The translations under genes and the position numbers were made by a program. Shown here piece by piece: positions 8,395-16,835 of a stretch of 64,000 nucleotides of DNA (position 1 is its first letter; each line of letters starts with the position of its first letter). Under the pieces are notes generated by a model. The model was not told the origin of the DNA, searched no databases, and saw only the letters and a program-made list of their open reading frames with translations. This DNA comes from Photobacterium aquimaris (GTDB lineage: Bacteria > Pseudomonadota > Gammaproteobacteria > Enterobacterales > Vibrionaceae), in contig NZ_MSCC01000001.1 of NCBI RefSeq assembly GCF_002954455.1, forward strand, positions 1,963,332-2,027,331. The letters run 5' to 3'.

Positions 8395-11290
8395 ACGTGA
8401 ATTCACTCTTTTTTGTGATGAAATGAATTTCAACGCCATCGATAAAAGGCTGATCAATCGATTGTTCACCATTGTTGATCAACAGGCAATCACCGGACGA
8501 CAATTAACGACAGAAACACTTAAAAATATTAACCGTGACATCAACTCTATTCCGACAGGAGAACAACGATATTTAAGACAACTTTTATCTCAACTGTGTT
8601 TATATCTTCAGCAGCGCTGTGATTGGGATATTCCTGAATCACAAGATAAAAAGTGTCTTGATTTAACGCTCGAATGGATGCAACGCATTAATGAACAAGC
8701 CTACGATGCCAGTGTGCTCTATAACGATTATCTATCCTATCGTAAACATTTTTTTACTGAGCGCCCAACAATAACACCTGCGCTGATTGCGGTTGCTTTT
8801 TCGATTGAAGTAGCCCCACTTGCTCATGTGTATTTATGTCAGATCTTAAATACACCGCCAGTGATTGAATATTTCGATGAACAGCTCACCATTATTCTTT
8901 TTCATGACACAGGAAAAAAAACACAGCAGCAAGATAAAACATTTACTCGCTATGCACTTACTCCTTTTGTATACCGTTTATTACAAGATTATCACCGCGT
9001 AGATCACAACGATATCAGTCCCAAGCAACTGAATAATCAGCTCAATCATTTTTTGACGAGCGCACCATACTCGTTAACAGAAAAAGCAAAACACAGTTGG
9101 CATTATTGCTTTTTAAATATTTGGCACCATCAAAAAGGTTACCCACATGTCCTATTACAAGACATTTCTCAACCGAATCGGCATGTCTCATTTCATTATC
9201 CTACGGTGAATAAGCTGCAGGCCCAGCAAGATCTTTCTATTATTTATTACAATAATACGCCATATACACCGACGGTACAGGACAGTCCACCCTCTTTACA
9301 AACAGGCTGGTCTCATAAAGATCTACTCAAAGATTTGGACGATATTCCGCCAAGAAAGAGAAAAGATTGGTTACAACAACATCCACCAAAAGTGCCAATG
9401 TGGATGACAGACAATGTATTACCCAAGCTGTTTTTTCATTTTACTTACGATTTATTATTTTATGGCGGCGTACAATCAAGCTCTTTAGACATTAAATCTA
9501 TAAAGAAATATACATCTATTTATCAATCTTTAAGCACAACCACACTCACTTATGATATGGCTTGTGATCCTGATGCGTTAGCACAATGGGCACAAGATCG
9601 TTACAACACGACCAATGAAAATGATAAATGGCTGGTTTATAATTTCTTTCGTTATTTATCGTATATCGATATCACTGAGCATTTTGATATTCGGGCTTTT
9701 AATCCCCCGACCCAACCGAAAAGTGTGAATGCTTTTCGTATTAATGTCTCTCAATACCAACAGCTATTAGATGCATTATTGACCATGCCTGGAGCAACGC
9801 CATTACAGCGCTTATTTTGTATTGGTAGTTTGGTATTAGGGTTTTATGCCGGATTGCGACGAGGGGAAGTGCTACGTTTACGATCCCAAGATATCGTTGC
9901 CTCTAAAAACTGTCAGCAAAGCTTTATTGTACATATAACAACAACCAAGGAAGGCCATCCTAAAAATAATAAACATCGACAAATATCGGTTTATTTACCC
10001 AAAGCACAAGCCGCATTACTTCACGAGATACTGCTTATTAAATGTAAGGGCGATTTGAGTTCACCTTTCATTGGCTATGAAAATGAAGCGATATCTTCAC
10101 GTGCACATTATTATTTGCTGCCAATCACGCGAGCTCTCAAAGCTTTGTTCGGCAAAAAAGCCTGTTTCCATCATCTTCGACATAGTGCTGCACATCTGCT
10201 GACACAACAGGGCTTATTGCTGGCAACACAAGATCCAACCATACTAAAACAGAGCAATAATCGCTCTGGTGAACATTCAGCTGCCTTTTCTTTATATTCC
10301 GATGAACGTGTTCATCAACAATTAGATTATCAATATAGTCGTGATCGGTTTAATTTTTGGCTTGAGGATCGCCCTTTCTCAGCTATCAACGACAGCCTTC
10401 TTTTTGATGTTTGTAGCGATCAATGGGGACATTCATCTTATACAACGACAAGAAGAAGTTATCTTCATGGCGTTGAGTGGCTTCCCCGTTTCTTTTGCAG
10501 TGTCGTCTGCTATGAATATGATGAGTTATGCTACTTGCTTGCCATTAAACCTTACTCTAACGACATCTTTCGTTTTATTAACACTCTAAAGGCAACGTAC
10601 TCGACAATGGTGCAATCTCATACTGCTGTCAGCTTGAATGAGCAGGCTCTTATGCAGCTTTTAATTGATAAAAAACCATTTAAACATCTTATCAATGATG
10701 CTTGCTCCCCCATGATATTAACGATGACAACAGATATTGAACCGCTTAAACGATGGAAACAGCATTCTTTTGAGACAATTCAATATTGCTACCTTGCTGA
10801 TAATAAAAAGATGACTAAATGCGTTCTCTTTCATTATCAATCAACGCAACTCTTTGATCTCATCGATGCAGGCACACTGCCTTTTTCAACCATCAGTGCA
10901 TTTTGGATGATGACAGGAGGACATCAGCCCACTCAACTCTCTAAGTCTCAATTTAAGAGCTTAAAACAACTTGGGCAACTGTCTATTAACTCAGATAACC
11001 AATCGCTAGCGCTAACGACTCGTTGCACATTACATAACGCCACCTTATTTACACAGCTTTTCCGTATGCCTTTTTTTGGTTGTTTTACTTTTTCATTTTT
11101 GTTGAAACACAACAAGAAGCGCCCTGTTACTAACAATAAGATATTAGTTAACAAGCATTTTTCAAAAAAAGATGAACACACAAAGATCGATATTATTCAG
11201 CAAGGAAAAACACAACTCATCATAGATTTACAATTCAACCTAGATTCGCCTTGGTTGCTACAGTCTGTCTTTGAATATTTAAAGCAATAG
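8381..11290 (+). CDS. large tyrosine recombinase/integrase, 969 aa
   Basis: A catalytic domain of tyrosine site-specific recombinases lies in the middle. Box I is FYAGLRRGE with R493. Box II is HHLRHSAAH with H597 and R600. QWGHSSYTTTRRSYLHG carries H684 and the likely nucleophile Y694. All main residues are present. Two features are unusual. The stretch between box II and the GHSS motif is about 84 residues, where simple integrases have some 20-25. The protein also continues for roughly 275 residues after the tyrosine. The N-terminal ~480 residues are unassigned. The start has a good AAGGGAG site and overlaps the previous recombinase gene. Order and size recall the integrase (VPA1269-like) of Gamma-Mobile-Trio islands, but I could not test this. 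Confidence 0.82.
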   Translation: MTLSKREFTLFCDEMNFNAIDKRLINRLFTIVDQQAITGRQLTTETLKNINRDINSIPTGEQRYLRQLLSQLCLYLQQRCDWDIPESQDKKCLDLTLEWMQRINEQAYDASVLYNDYLSYRKHFFTERPTITPALIAVAFSIEVAPLAHVYLCQILNTPPVIEYFDEQLTIILFHDTGKKTQQQDKTFTRYALTPFVYRLLQDYHRVDHNDISPKQLNNQLNHFLTSAPYSLTEKAKHSWHYCFLNIWHHQKGYPHVLLQDISQPNRHVSFHYPTVNKLQAQQDLSIIYYNNTPYTPTVQDSPPSLQTGWSHKDLLKDLDDIPPRKRKDWLQQHPPKVPMWMTDNVLPKLFFHFTYDLLFYGGVQSSSLDIKSIKKYTSIYQSLSTTTLTYDMACDPDALAQWAQDRYNTTNENDKWLVYNFFRYLSYIDITEHFDIRAFNPPTQPKSVNAFRINVSQYQQLLDALLTMPGATPLQRLFCIGSLVLGFYAGLRRGEVLRLRSQDIVASKNCQQSFIVHITTTKEGHPKNNKHRQISVYLPKAQAALLHEILLIKCKGDLSSPFIGYENEAISSRAHYYLLPITRALKALFGKKACFHHLRHSAAHLLTQQGLLLATQDPTILKQSNNRSGEHSAAFSLYSDERVHQQLDYQYSRDRFNFWLEDRPFSAINDSLLFDVCSDQWGHSSYTTTRRSYLHGVEWLPRFFCSVVCYEYDELCYLLAIKPYSNDIFRFINTLKATYSTMVQSHTAVSLNEQALMQLLIDKKPFKHLINDACSPMILTMTTDIEPLKRWKQHSFETIQYCYLADNKKMTKCVLFHYQSTQLFDLIDAGTLPFSTISAFWMMTGGHQPTQLSKSQFKSLKQLGQLSINSDNQSLALTTRCTLHNATLFTQLFRMPFFGCFTFSFLLKHNKKRPVTNNKILVNKHFSKKDEHTKIDIIQQGKTQLIIDLQFNLDSPWLLQSVFEYLKQ

Positions 11291-11299
11291 GTCATTTAT

Positions 11300-12094
11300 A
11301 TGAAAAACAATACACCTGATAGCATCACCTTAATTGATACTTTTGCTAACAAAATAAATATCACCGATCCTGCACCTTACGTGACCTGCATTGTTTCAAA
11401 TGAGAACAAGCAGATCTCTATTATAGGAGGATCATCAGATTCATTAAATGTCATTCATATTCCAATAACGGATCATCCACAGCCTCTTAAAGACGGTAAA
11501 TGGTCAATTAACTCAGATTTTTTTAAAGTATTTGTTAAAAATACACATACCCCAAATACGATCGGCTTTTTATTTGATTATGATGACGATCCTAAATATC
11601 CAATGCTTGCAGCAACAAAATTAGCTTATGGAGAACAAGGACGATATTGTCAAAGTGTTGAAGCGTATCAACCACACATCGAGTATTATCTACACTTATC
11701 ACAAAAGCAATTTTTAGACATTATGCCTCAGCATTGTCACGAAATTATTCACTTGAGATACAAACATAAGTCATTTACAGGGATCTATATCAATAAAGAA
11801 CAACAGACAATACAGGTAGTAGATGGCGATAATATTATTGACTACAAATATCCTGAAGATTTATTAGATTTTCCTGCCACTGTTTACCTAACCGCTGAGA
11901 CGGTAAAAACACTCGATAGCATGAATTGTTCATCATTAAATACATTAAGTCTCTGTGTTGAACAAGATCAGGTATTACTTTCTAGTCCTGCTGGACACTT
12001 TTCAAGTAGTAATAAGATGCCCGATCAGATCAACGCTAATATCGCAGCAACGCAAGATAATGAAGTCATTTTTATCGCTGAAAACGGTTTTTAA
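11300..12094 (+). CDS. hypothetical protein, 264 aa, third gene of the recombinase module
   Basis: It starts nine bases after the 969-aa recombinase gene, with AGGTCA ahead of the ATG, so it is part of the same operon. The sequence is acidic, without signal peptide or membrane segment. It reads as predominantly beta-strands, with two similar halves: a run of short hydrophobic strands, a helix (LSQKQFLDIM; LTAETVKTLDSM), then more strands. That pattern loosely recalls subdomains of DNA sliding clamps, but no diagnostic motif can be claimed. The next gene ends in a clamp-binding peptide, which makes the thought worth testing. Otherwise the function is unknown. Confidence 0.65.
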   Translation: MKNNTPDSITLIDTFANKINITDPAPYVTCIVSNENKQISIIGGSSDSLNVIHIPITDHPQPLKDGKWSINSDFFKVFVKNTHTPNTIGFLFDYDDDPKYPMLAATKLAYGEQGRYCQSVEAYQPHIEYYLHLSQKQFLDIMPQHCHEIIHLRYKHKSFTGIYINKEQQTIQVVDGDNIIDYKYPEDLLDFPATVYLTAETVKTLDSMNCSSLNTLSLCVEQDQVLLSSPAGHFSSSNKMPDQINANIAATQDNEVIFIAENGF

Positions 12095-12100
12095 TTCACA

Positions 12101-12567
12101 ATGAACTTAAAAACTTAAATAGTAAGCTCAATGAAATTAAAAATACTAATACGGGTTTTTTCTACTTTTTCGATTCTTATCTCTATATTTTAGCCAGAGG
12201 AAGTACAATTAAAACAATTGCAAAAATCAAAGCTAAAGCATCTTCTAAATTTAATAGTGATCAACTTTACCGCTTTACATTAACACATTTAAAAGAATTA
12301 TTTAGCACCTCTTTGAGCAAGACTAATTACAATAAGATTAACAATCCAAAAATAACCATGACTATTTATAAAACGGCCGATAATACAAGAAAATTACACA
12401 TTAGTGATTCAAGGGTTAAAACAGTAAACACAATACCGATCGAAAAAGATAACATCCCTGAGAGTATTAAAAACGTTAAGAAAACTATTCAATTAGATGA
12501 AAAATTTAAAGAGAAAGCAAAATTAGCTAAAAGTACACAACTTGACTTATTCAGTGGTGATGCTTAA
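12101..12567 (+). CDS. small protein with C-terminal sliding-clamp-binding motif; 5' part out of frame
   Basis: An intact frame runs from a TTG at 12313 to 12567 (84 aa). The same frame is open back to 12082 with protein-like content (NELKNLNSKLNEI, FFDSYLYILARGS, YRFTLTHLKELF) but has no ATG. An ATG at 12101, six bases after the previous stop, would join it if the five-A run at 12109-12113 had six A, giving about 155 aa. The product is basic and helical and ends KSTQLDLFSGDA. QLDLF (12538-12552) matches the bacterial beta-clamp-binding consensus QL[S/D]LF. A replication-linked accessory role in recombination is plausible, but this is inference. Either a base is missing in the sequence or the gene is broken. 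Confidence 0.5.
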
Positions 12568-12637
12568 AAACATCGATTACACACTGGACAAATAACCAGT
12601 ACCGTCTACAGTTAGATATGCATAGTAATTCATTACT

Positions 12638-12680
12638 GTCTCAGATAAGCAGTTGAGACGAAGTGGCGGCAACCACTTCG
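12638..12680. other. pair of adjacent hairpins before the integrase gene
   Basis: GTCTCA/TGAGAC (12638-12659) and the perfect eight-base CGAAGTGG/CCACTTCG (12659-12680) stand back to back, and a CGGCTG...CAGCCG pair follows. There is no U-tract, so a simple terminator is unlikely. The region is also GC-richer than the genes to its left. It could be an attachment or recombination site or a structured leader for the integrase. Confidence 0.45.
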
Positions 12681-12782
12681 CCTCGTACCGGCTGCTCCCG
12701 ACGTTTAAGCAGAGCCCAGCCGATGGCCTTAGTGTATCTAAGTCCATTGGATATGGGTAGATCTATTCAATGGAGACTTGAT

Positions 12783-13958
12783 ATGGCTAACATTCGTGTG
12801 CGCCCAAATGGGATCATTCAATACGATATTCACGTTTATGGAACAAGATTTCGTGAAACCTCTGGCATGCCCGCTACCCCGAAGAACCTTAAAATTGCCA
12901 AAGCAACCGTCAAACAAATCAATGCTGAAATTGCGTTAAAAACTTTTCAGTACCGTGATTACTTTCCTGACAGTAAAAAGGTCGAGCAGTTTGAACGCTT
13001 ACAGCGAGATAAATACCCCGACCGCTTTTATCCTTACTTTGATGATTTTGCAAAGAAGTGGCTAGCTCAGCAAGCACCTAAATGGAAAAACAGCTACCGT
13101 AAAACGGTTGAGCGTAATATTGATAATTATTTAATTCCCTATTTTGGCAATACCTTAATCAATGAGATTTATTTAAGCCAGTTAGATCAATTTCGCCAAC
13201 AATTGGCTGCGCGAGAAAAAGAAGACGGCAGCCGCATATTATCCAATGCACGCATTAATAATATTTTATGGCCGTTAATTTCGATTATGATAGTCGCAGC
13301 AGAGGAATTGAAATTTAATTATCCCTTTTCACGTTACCGCGCATTGCGCGAGCAAAAAGCGGATAGTTCACCGATGACATTAGAGGAAGTGAAACGCTTT
13401 TTAGACTACGTCGACCCTACTTGGTACGACTATTTTTTACTGCGTTTTATGACGGGAATGCGAAGTTGTGAAGTGCATGGATTGCAATTAAAGCATATTA
13501 ATTTTGAGCATCGCTTACTTAATATTCGTCAAAATATGGTTAATGGTGATATCACTGATGTGAAAACCCCAAAATCACGTCGCGACTTACCGATTAACGA
13601 TCTGTTACTGACTGCGATTAAACGTATTACCGCCCCCCTCACGGATCCTGATGATTTTTTATTTACCGACGATAATGGCTCACCATTAGATACCCGTAAA
13701 ATTGGTAAAGATATTTGGCATCCGACGCTTAAAAAAGCCAATTTAAAAACACGCCGTCCTTATGAAACTCGTCATACTGCGGCGGTGCTGCATTTAGCTG
13801 CCCATGAAAATCCATTGTACGTTTCCCAAATGCTCGGTCACAGTAATACTCGATTATTATTTGATGTATACGCGCCTTATGTGTTTAACGCCACTCGTCA
13901 TGATGGCAGTGCCTTTTCAGATATGATGGAATCAAATGGCGTATTTGATAGACGTTGA
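12783..13958 (+). CDS. phage-type tyrosine integrase, 391 aa
   Basis: The N-terminal IRVRPNGIIQYDIHVYG resembles the arm-binding domain DUF3596 of phage integrases. A SAM-like core-binding region follows (FAKKWLAQQAPKW to about residue 180), then the catalytic domain. TGMRSCEVHG holds R227, YETRHTAAV holds R330 with a tyrosine at the usual His position, and MLGHSN holds H353, with nucleophile Y363 in FDVYAPYV. The ATG at 12783 is chosen because TGGAGA lies just upstream and the arm domain starts there; an earlier in-frame ATG at 12663 would add 40 unlikely residues. It is the last plus-strand gene before the polysaccharide locus and probably serves an integrated element that ends nearby. Confidence 0.85.
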   Translation: MANIRVRPNGIIQYDIHVYGTRFRETSGMPATPKNLKIAKATVKQINAEIALKTFQYRDYFPDSKKVEQFERLQRDKYPDRFYPYFDDFAKKWLAQQAPKWKNSYRKTVERNIDNYLIPYFGNTLINEIYLSQLDQFRQQLAAREKEDGSRILSNARINNILWPLISIMIVAAEELKFNYPFSRYRALREQKADSSPMTLEEVKRFLDYVDPTWYDYFLLRFMTGMRSCEVHGLQLKHINFEHRLLNIRQNMVNGDITDVKTPKSRRDLPINDLLLTAIKRITAPLTDPDDFLFTDDNGSPLDTRKIGKDIWHPTLKKANLKTRRPYETRHTAAVLHLAAHENPLYVSQMLGHSNTRLLFDVYAPYVFNATRHDGSAFSDMMESNGVFDRR

Positions 13959-13980
13959 TAGTTTTATAAATTTTTAAAAC

Positions 13981-14020
13981 AAAAAAACGCCCGTACTGCA
14001 AAGCAATACGGGCGTTAATG
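13981..14020. terminator. bidirectional terminator between integrase and capD-like gene
   Basis: A perfect ten-base stem AACGCCCGTA/TACGGGCGTT (13986-13995 with 14007-14016) is flanked by seven A residues on the left, which give a T-run on the minus strand. It therefore ends the long minus-strand polysaccharide operon and probably also the integrase transcript. Confidence 0.85.
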
Positions 14021-14057
14021 TATTTTGAATCTTTTAAAAATTAACTTGCGTCACAAC

Positions 14058-16001
14058 CTATGCACTAATCGGTTGATGCGGTATCACTTCAGCCAATTGT
14101 GGACGCGGCTTAATATTCCATACGATGTCACAAATACCATCAGTCGGAACAAAACCTGTTGGCGCTTCAAGTAAAAGACTGCGTACCACTTCATGCTCAA
14201 AGTCATGACACGCTGCATCTAAGCGCTGTAATAACGGCTCAAGCTCAGACCACGGCAAGTAAATCTCATCAGCGGTCATAATACGTTCATGGCGAGTTTG
14301 ACCAACATTATCGCCAATCAATAACTCTTCATACAGCTTCTCACCTGGGCGTAAGCCTGAATATTGAATTTCGATATCGCCGTTAGGGTTTAGCTCATCT
14401 TTGACTTCTAAACCAGATAGCTTAATTAACTTCGCCGCTAATTCAGCGATTTTAACAGGCTCGCCCATATCCAATACAAATACATCACCACCTTTACCCA
14501 TTGCACCCGCTTGGATCACCAACTGCGCCGCTTCTGGAATAGTCATAAAGTAACGAATGATATTTGGATCAGTAACCGTAACCGGGCCACCTTCAGCAAT
14601 TTGACGCTTAAACAGTGGAATTACCGAACCTGATGAACCAAGAACGTTACCAAAGCGCACCATACAAAAACGGGTTTTGGTTGAGGTTTCTGCTAAGGCT
14701 TGCAAAGACAATTCAGCCATACGTTTAGTCGTGCCCATGACATTAGTTGGTCGTACTGCTTTATCTGTTGAGATTAATACAAAGGTTTCAACCCCTGCAT
14801 TGATTGCAGCTTGCGCGGTATAAAGCGTACCGAAGATGTTATTACGTACCCCTTCGACCACATTAAACTCAACCATCGGCACATGCTTATAAGCCGCAGC
14901 ATGATATAGCGTTTGAACTTGAAAACCTTCCATTACGGTTTGCAGACGATTTTCACGCTGAACACTACCCAACAATGGATAAATCTCAACCGCTAAACCT
15001 TGTTTTTTAACTGTTTCAACTAACTCTTTTTCTATTGCATAAAGGCTATATTCAGATACTTCAAATAATATTAATTTAGCTGGCTTTTGATTTAGTATTT
15101 GACGACAAAGCTCAGAACCAATCGAACCGCCCGCGCCTGTTACCATTACCACTTTATTAGTAATGTTTGCGCTAAATAACTCGGCTACAGGCTCTACCGG
15201 ATCGCGACCTAATAGATCTTCAATCGGCACTTCACGCAATTCATCAATTTTTGATTTACCACTAACAATATCTTCAATATCAGGCACAGTACGTACTTCA
15301 ATTGATAAATGCTGTAAGTGATTTAAAACAGCTTTACGCTCAGAACGACTGGCATTTGGCAGAGCTAATAACACTTGCTCGGCATGATATTTTTCAAGTA
15401 CTGCCGCAATTTTATTAGCAGGATAAACGCGCAGCCCCATCATGGTGGTATTACGCAAGCTATCATCGTTATCAACAAACGCTACAGGCTTATAATCATT
15501 ACTTTGACGCAAGGCTAAACATAACTGACGCCCTGTTGTGCCTGCACCATAAATAACCACTGATTTACGTAGGCTTTTAGGATGATTACGATTAGCAATA
15601 TAAGTGCGCATAATTAAACGAGCGCCGCCAGCTAATAAGGCTAAGAACGCACCATAGATAATTGGCACAGTGCGTGGAATACCCGCATCTAAATAAAAAC
15701 CTAATCCTGAAAACGCAATAGTAGAAAATACAGCACCAGCGCTGACAACCACTAAAGCTTGAAAAGTTAGGTAACGTAATATCGCGCGGTATAAGCCTAA
15801 CTGAACAAAGATAAATAATGTCACGATTGTTAGAATAGCTAAACATTCCCACAATGCAGCATTAAGGAAATAATCATAGTGACCATAACGGACACCAAAT
15901 GCGCCCCAAAAAGCCACGAAAATAAATAACACATCACAAGCTAAGCTAACAACACGCTTGTTACTGCGAGACAGTGAAAAAATAAACTGTTCCACTTTCA
16001 T
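14058..16001 (-). CDS. membrane nucleotide-sugar 4,6-dehydratase (CapD/WbpM/FlaA1 family)
   Basis: The 647-aa protein has four N-terminal membrane helices (to about residue 130), a first Rossmann domain (VIYGAGTTGRQL) and a second catalytic SDR domain (TGAGGSIGSELCRQ). STDKAVRPTNVMG carries the altered S-x-K pattern typical of WbpM, with Met in the usual Tyr place. Enzymes of this family convert UDP-GlcNAc to a 4-keto-6-deoxy intermediate for QuiNAc, FucNAc or bacillosamine sugars. It is the last gene of the locus, 282 bases beyond the sugar transferase and followed by a strong terminator. With the epimerase at 16832 and the PglC-like transferase at 16284 it probably makes and loads the first sugar of the repeat unit. 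Confidence 0.9.
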   Translation of the reverse strand: MKVEQFIFSLSRSNKRVVSLACDVLFIFVAFWGAFGVRYGHYDYFLNAALWECLAILTIVTLFIFVQLGLYRAILRYLTFQALVVVSAGAVFSTIAFSGLGFYLDAGIPRTVPIIYGAFLALLAGGARLIMRTYIANRNHPKSLRKSVVIYGAGTTGRQLCLALRQSNDYKPVAFVDNDDSLRNTTMMGLRVYPANKIAAVLEKYHAEQVLLALPNASRSERKAVLNHLQHLSIEVRTVPDIEDIVSGKSKIDELREVPIEDLLGRDPVEPVAELFSANITNKVVMVTGAGGSIGSELCRQILNQKPAKLILFEVSEYSLYAIEKELVETVKKQGLAVEIYPLLGSVQRENRLQTVMEGFQVQTLYHAAAYKHVPMVEFNVVEGVRNNIFGTLYTAQAAINAGVETFVLISTDKAVRPTNVMGTTKRMAELSLQALAETSTKTRFCMVRFGNVLGSSGSVIPLFKRQIAEGGPVTVTDPNIIRYFMTIPEAAQLVIQAGAMGKGGDVFVLDMGEPVKIAELAAKLIKLSGLEVKDELNPNGDIEIQYSGLRPGEKLYEELLIGDNVGQTRHERIMTADEIYLPWSELEPLLQRLDAACHDFEHEVVRSLLLEAPTGFVPTDGICDIVWNIKPRPQLAEVIPHQPISA

Positions 16002-16283
16002 AGAGGAGCCTATAGGTTAAAAAGGTTAACTAAAGAGGTAATAACTAATTTTTGGTATAACGTAGTAAGATATTCAACGACAACATTGCGTTGGCACTAA
16101 ATTTAAAATAGAGATTTAAATAATAACCTTGAACTTTCTTCGATTAATTACAAAATTATTGTATCTTCATGTAATAAAGCAGTAATACACCAATTGCATA
16201 TCACTGCACTACAATGAGATATTAATGTGATTATTTGAGAATATACGATAGAAAATGAGCTTAATAGACACAACGACGATCAA

Positions 16284-16835
16284 TTAAGGTTTTACTGCAT
16301 CACCACTACCACTTCCTGTAGCAGTCATTAATATATATTTAAAATAATCTTTCAACGTTAAGTTATCGATCATTCTCTTATCAGTTTCAGCTAATAATTG
16401 TGGTGTCGACATATCAATATTTTGAACCTGAGCTAAACCAGTAACGCCGGGTAAAACATCATAAACACCTAACTTATCGCGCTCAGATATCAACTTTTCT
16501 TGATTAAATAAATTAGGACGAGGACCAACTAAACTCATCTCACCTTTTAAAACATTAATTAACTGTGGAAGTTCATCAATTTTTGTTTTACGAAGAAAAG
16601 CACCTAGTTTGGTAATTGAGGCATTACTTGCTAAATGGCTAGCAACTGATTTAGTATCAACTGACATGGTACGGAACTTGATTAGTTTAAATGGTTGTTT
16701 ATTTTTACCTACACGAGTTTGAATAAACACTGGTGAGCCAGTATCAAATAAACCAATAATAACTACAATTAATAATATCGGCCATAAAAATAATAAGCCG
16801 AAAAATGCTGCAAGAAAATCAATTAAACGGATCAT
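16284..16835 (-). CDS. initiating sugar-phosphate transferase (PglC/WcaJ family)
   Basis: The 183-aa enzyme has one N-terminal membrane segment ([20 protein letters not shown]) and the conserved bacterial sugar transferase domain: [21 protein letters not shown] and LVGPRP. It would transfer a sugar-1-phosphate from a UDP-sugar to undecaprenyl phosphate. The ATG at 16835 overlaps the epimerase stop (ATGA) and follows AAAGGA; a longer in-frame start at 16892 would lie well inside the epimerase gene. The short, single-domain form resembles PglC rather than the five-helix WbaP type found at 40271. Together with CapD and the epimerase this suggests a di-N-acetyl or N-acetyl-deoxyamino sugar as first residue. 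Confidence 0.88.
   Translation of the reverse strand: MIRLIDFLAAFFGLLFLWPILLIVVIIGLFDTGSPVFIQTRVGKNKQPFKLIKFRTMSVDTKSVASHLASNASITKLGAFLRKTKIDELPQLINVLKGEMSLVGPRPNLFNQEKLISERDKLGVYDVLPGVTGLAQVQNIDMSTPQLLAETDKRMIDNLTLKDYFKYILMTATGSGSGDAVKP

Noticed and set aside
12590..12770. Integron attC site before the integrase
   Set aside because: The hairpins lack the paired RYYYAAC/GTTRRRY core sites in proper spacing.
14058..16001. Frameshift in the CapD-like gene
   Set aside because: The full 647-aa frame is intact with all domains.
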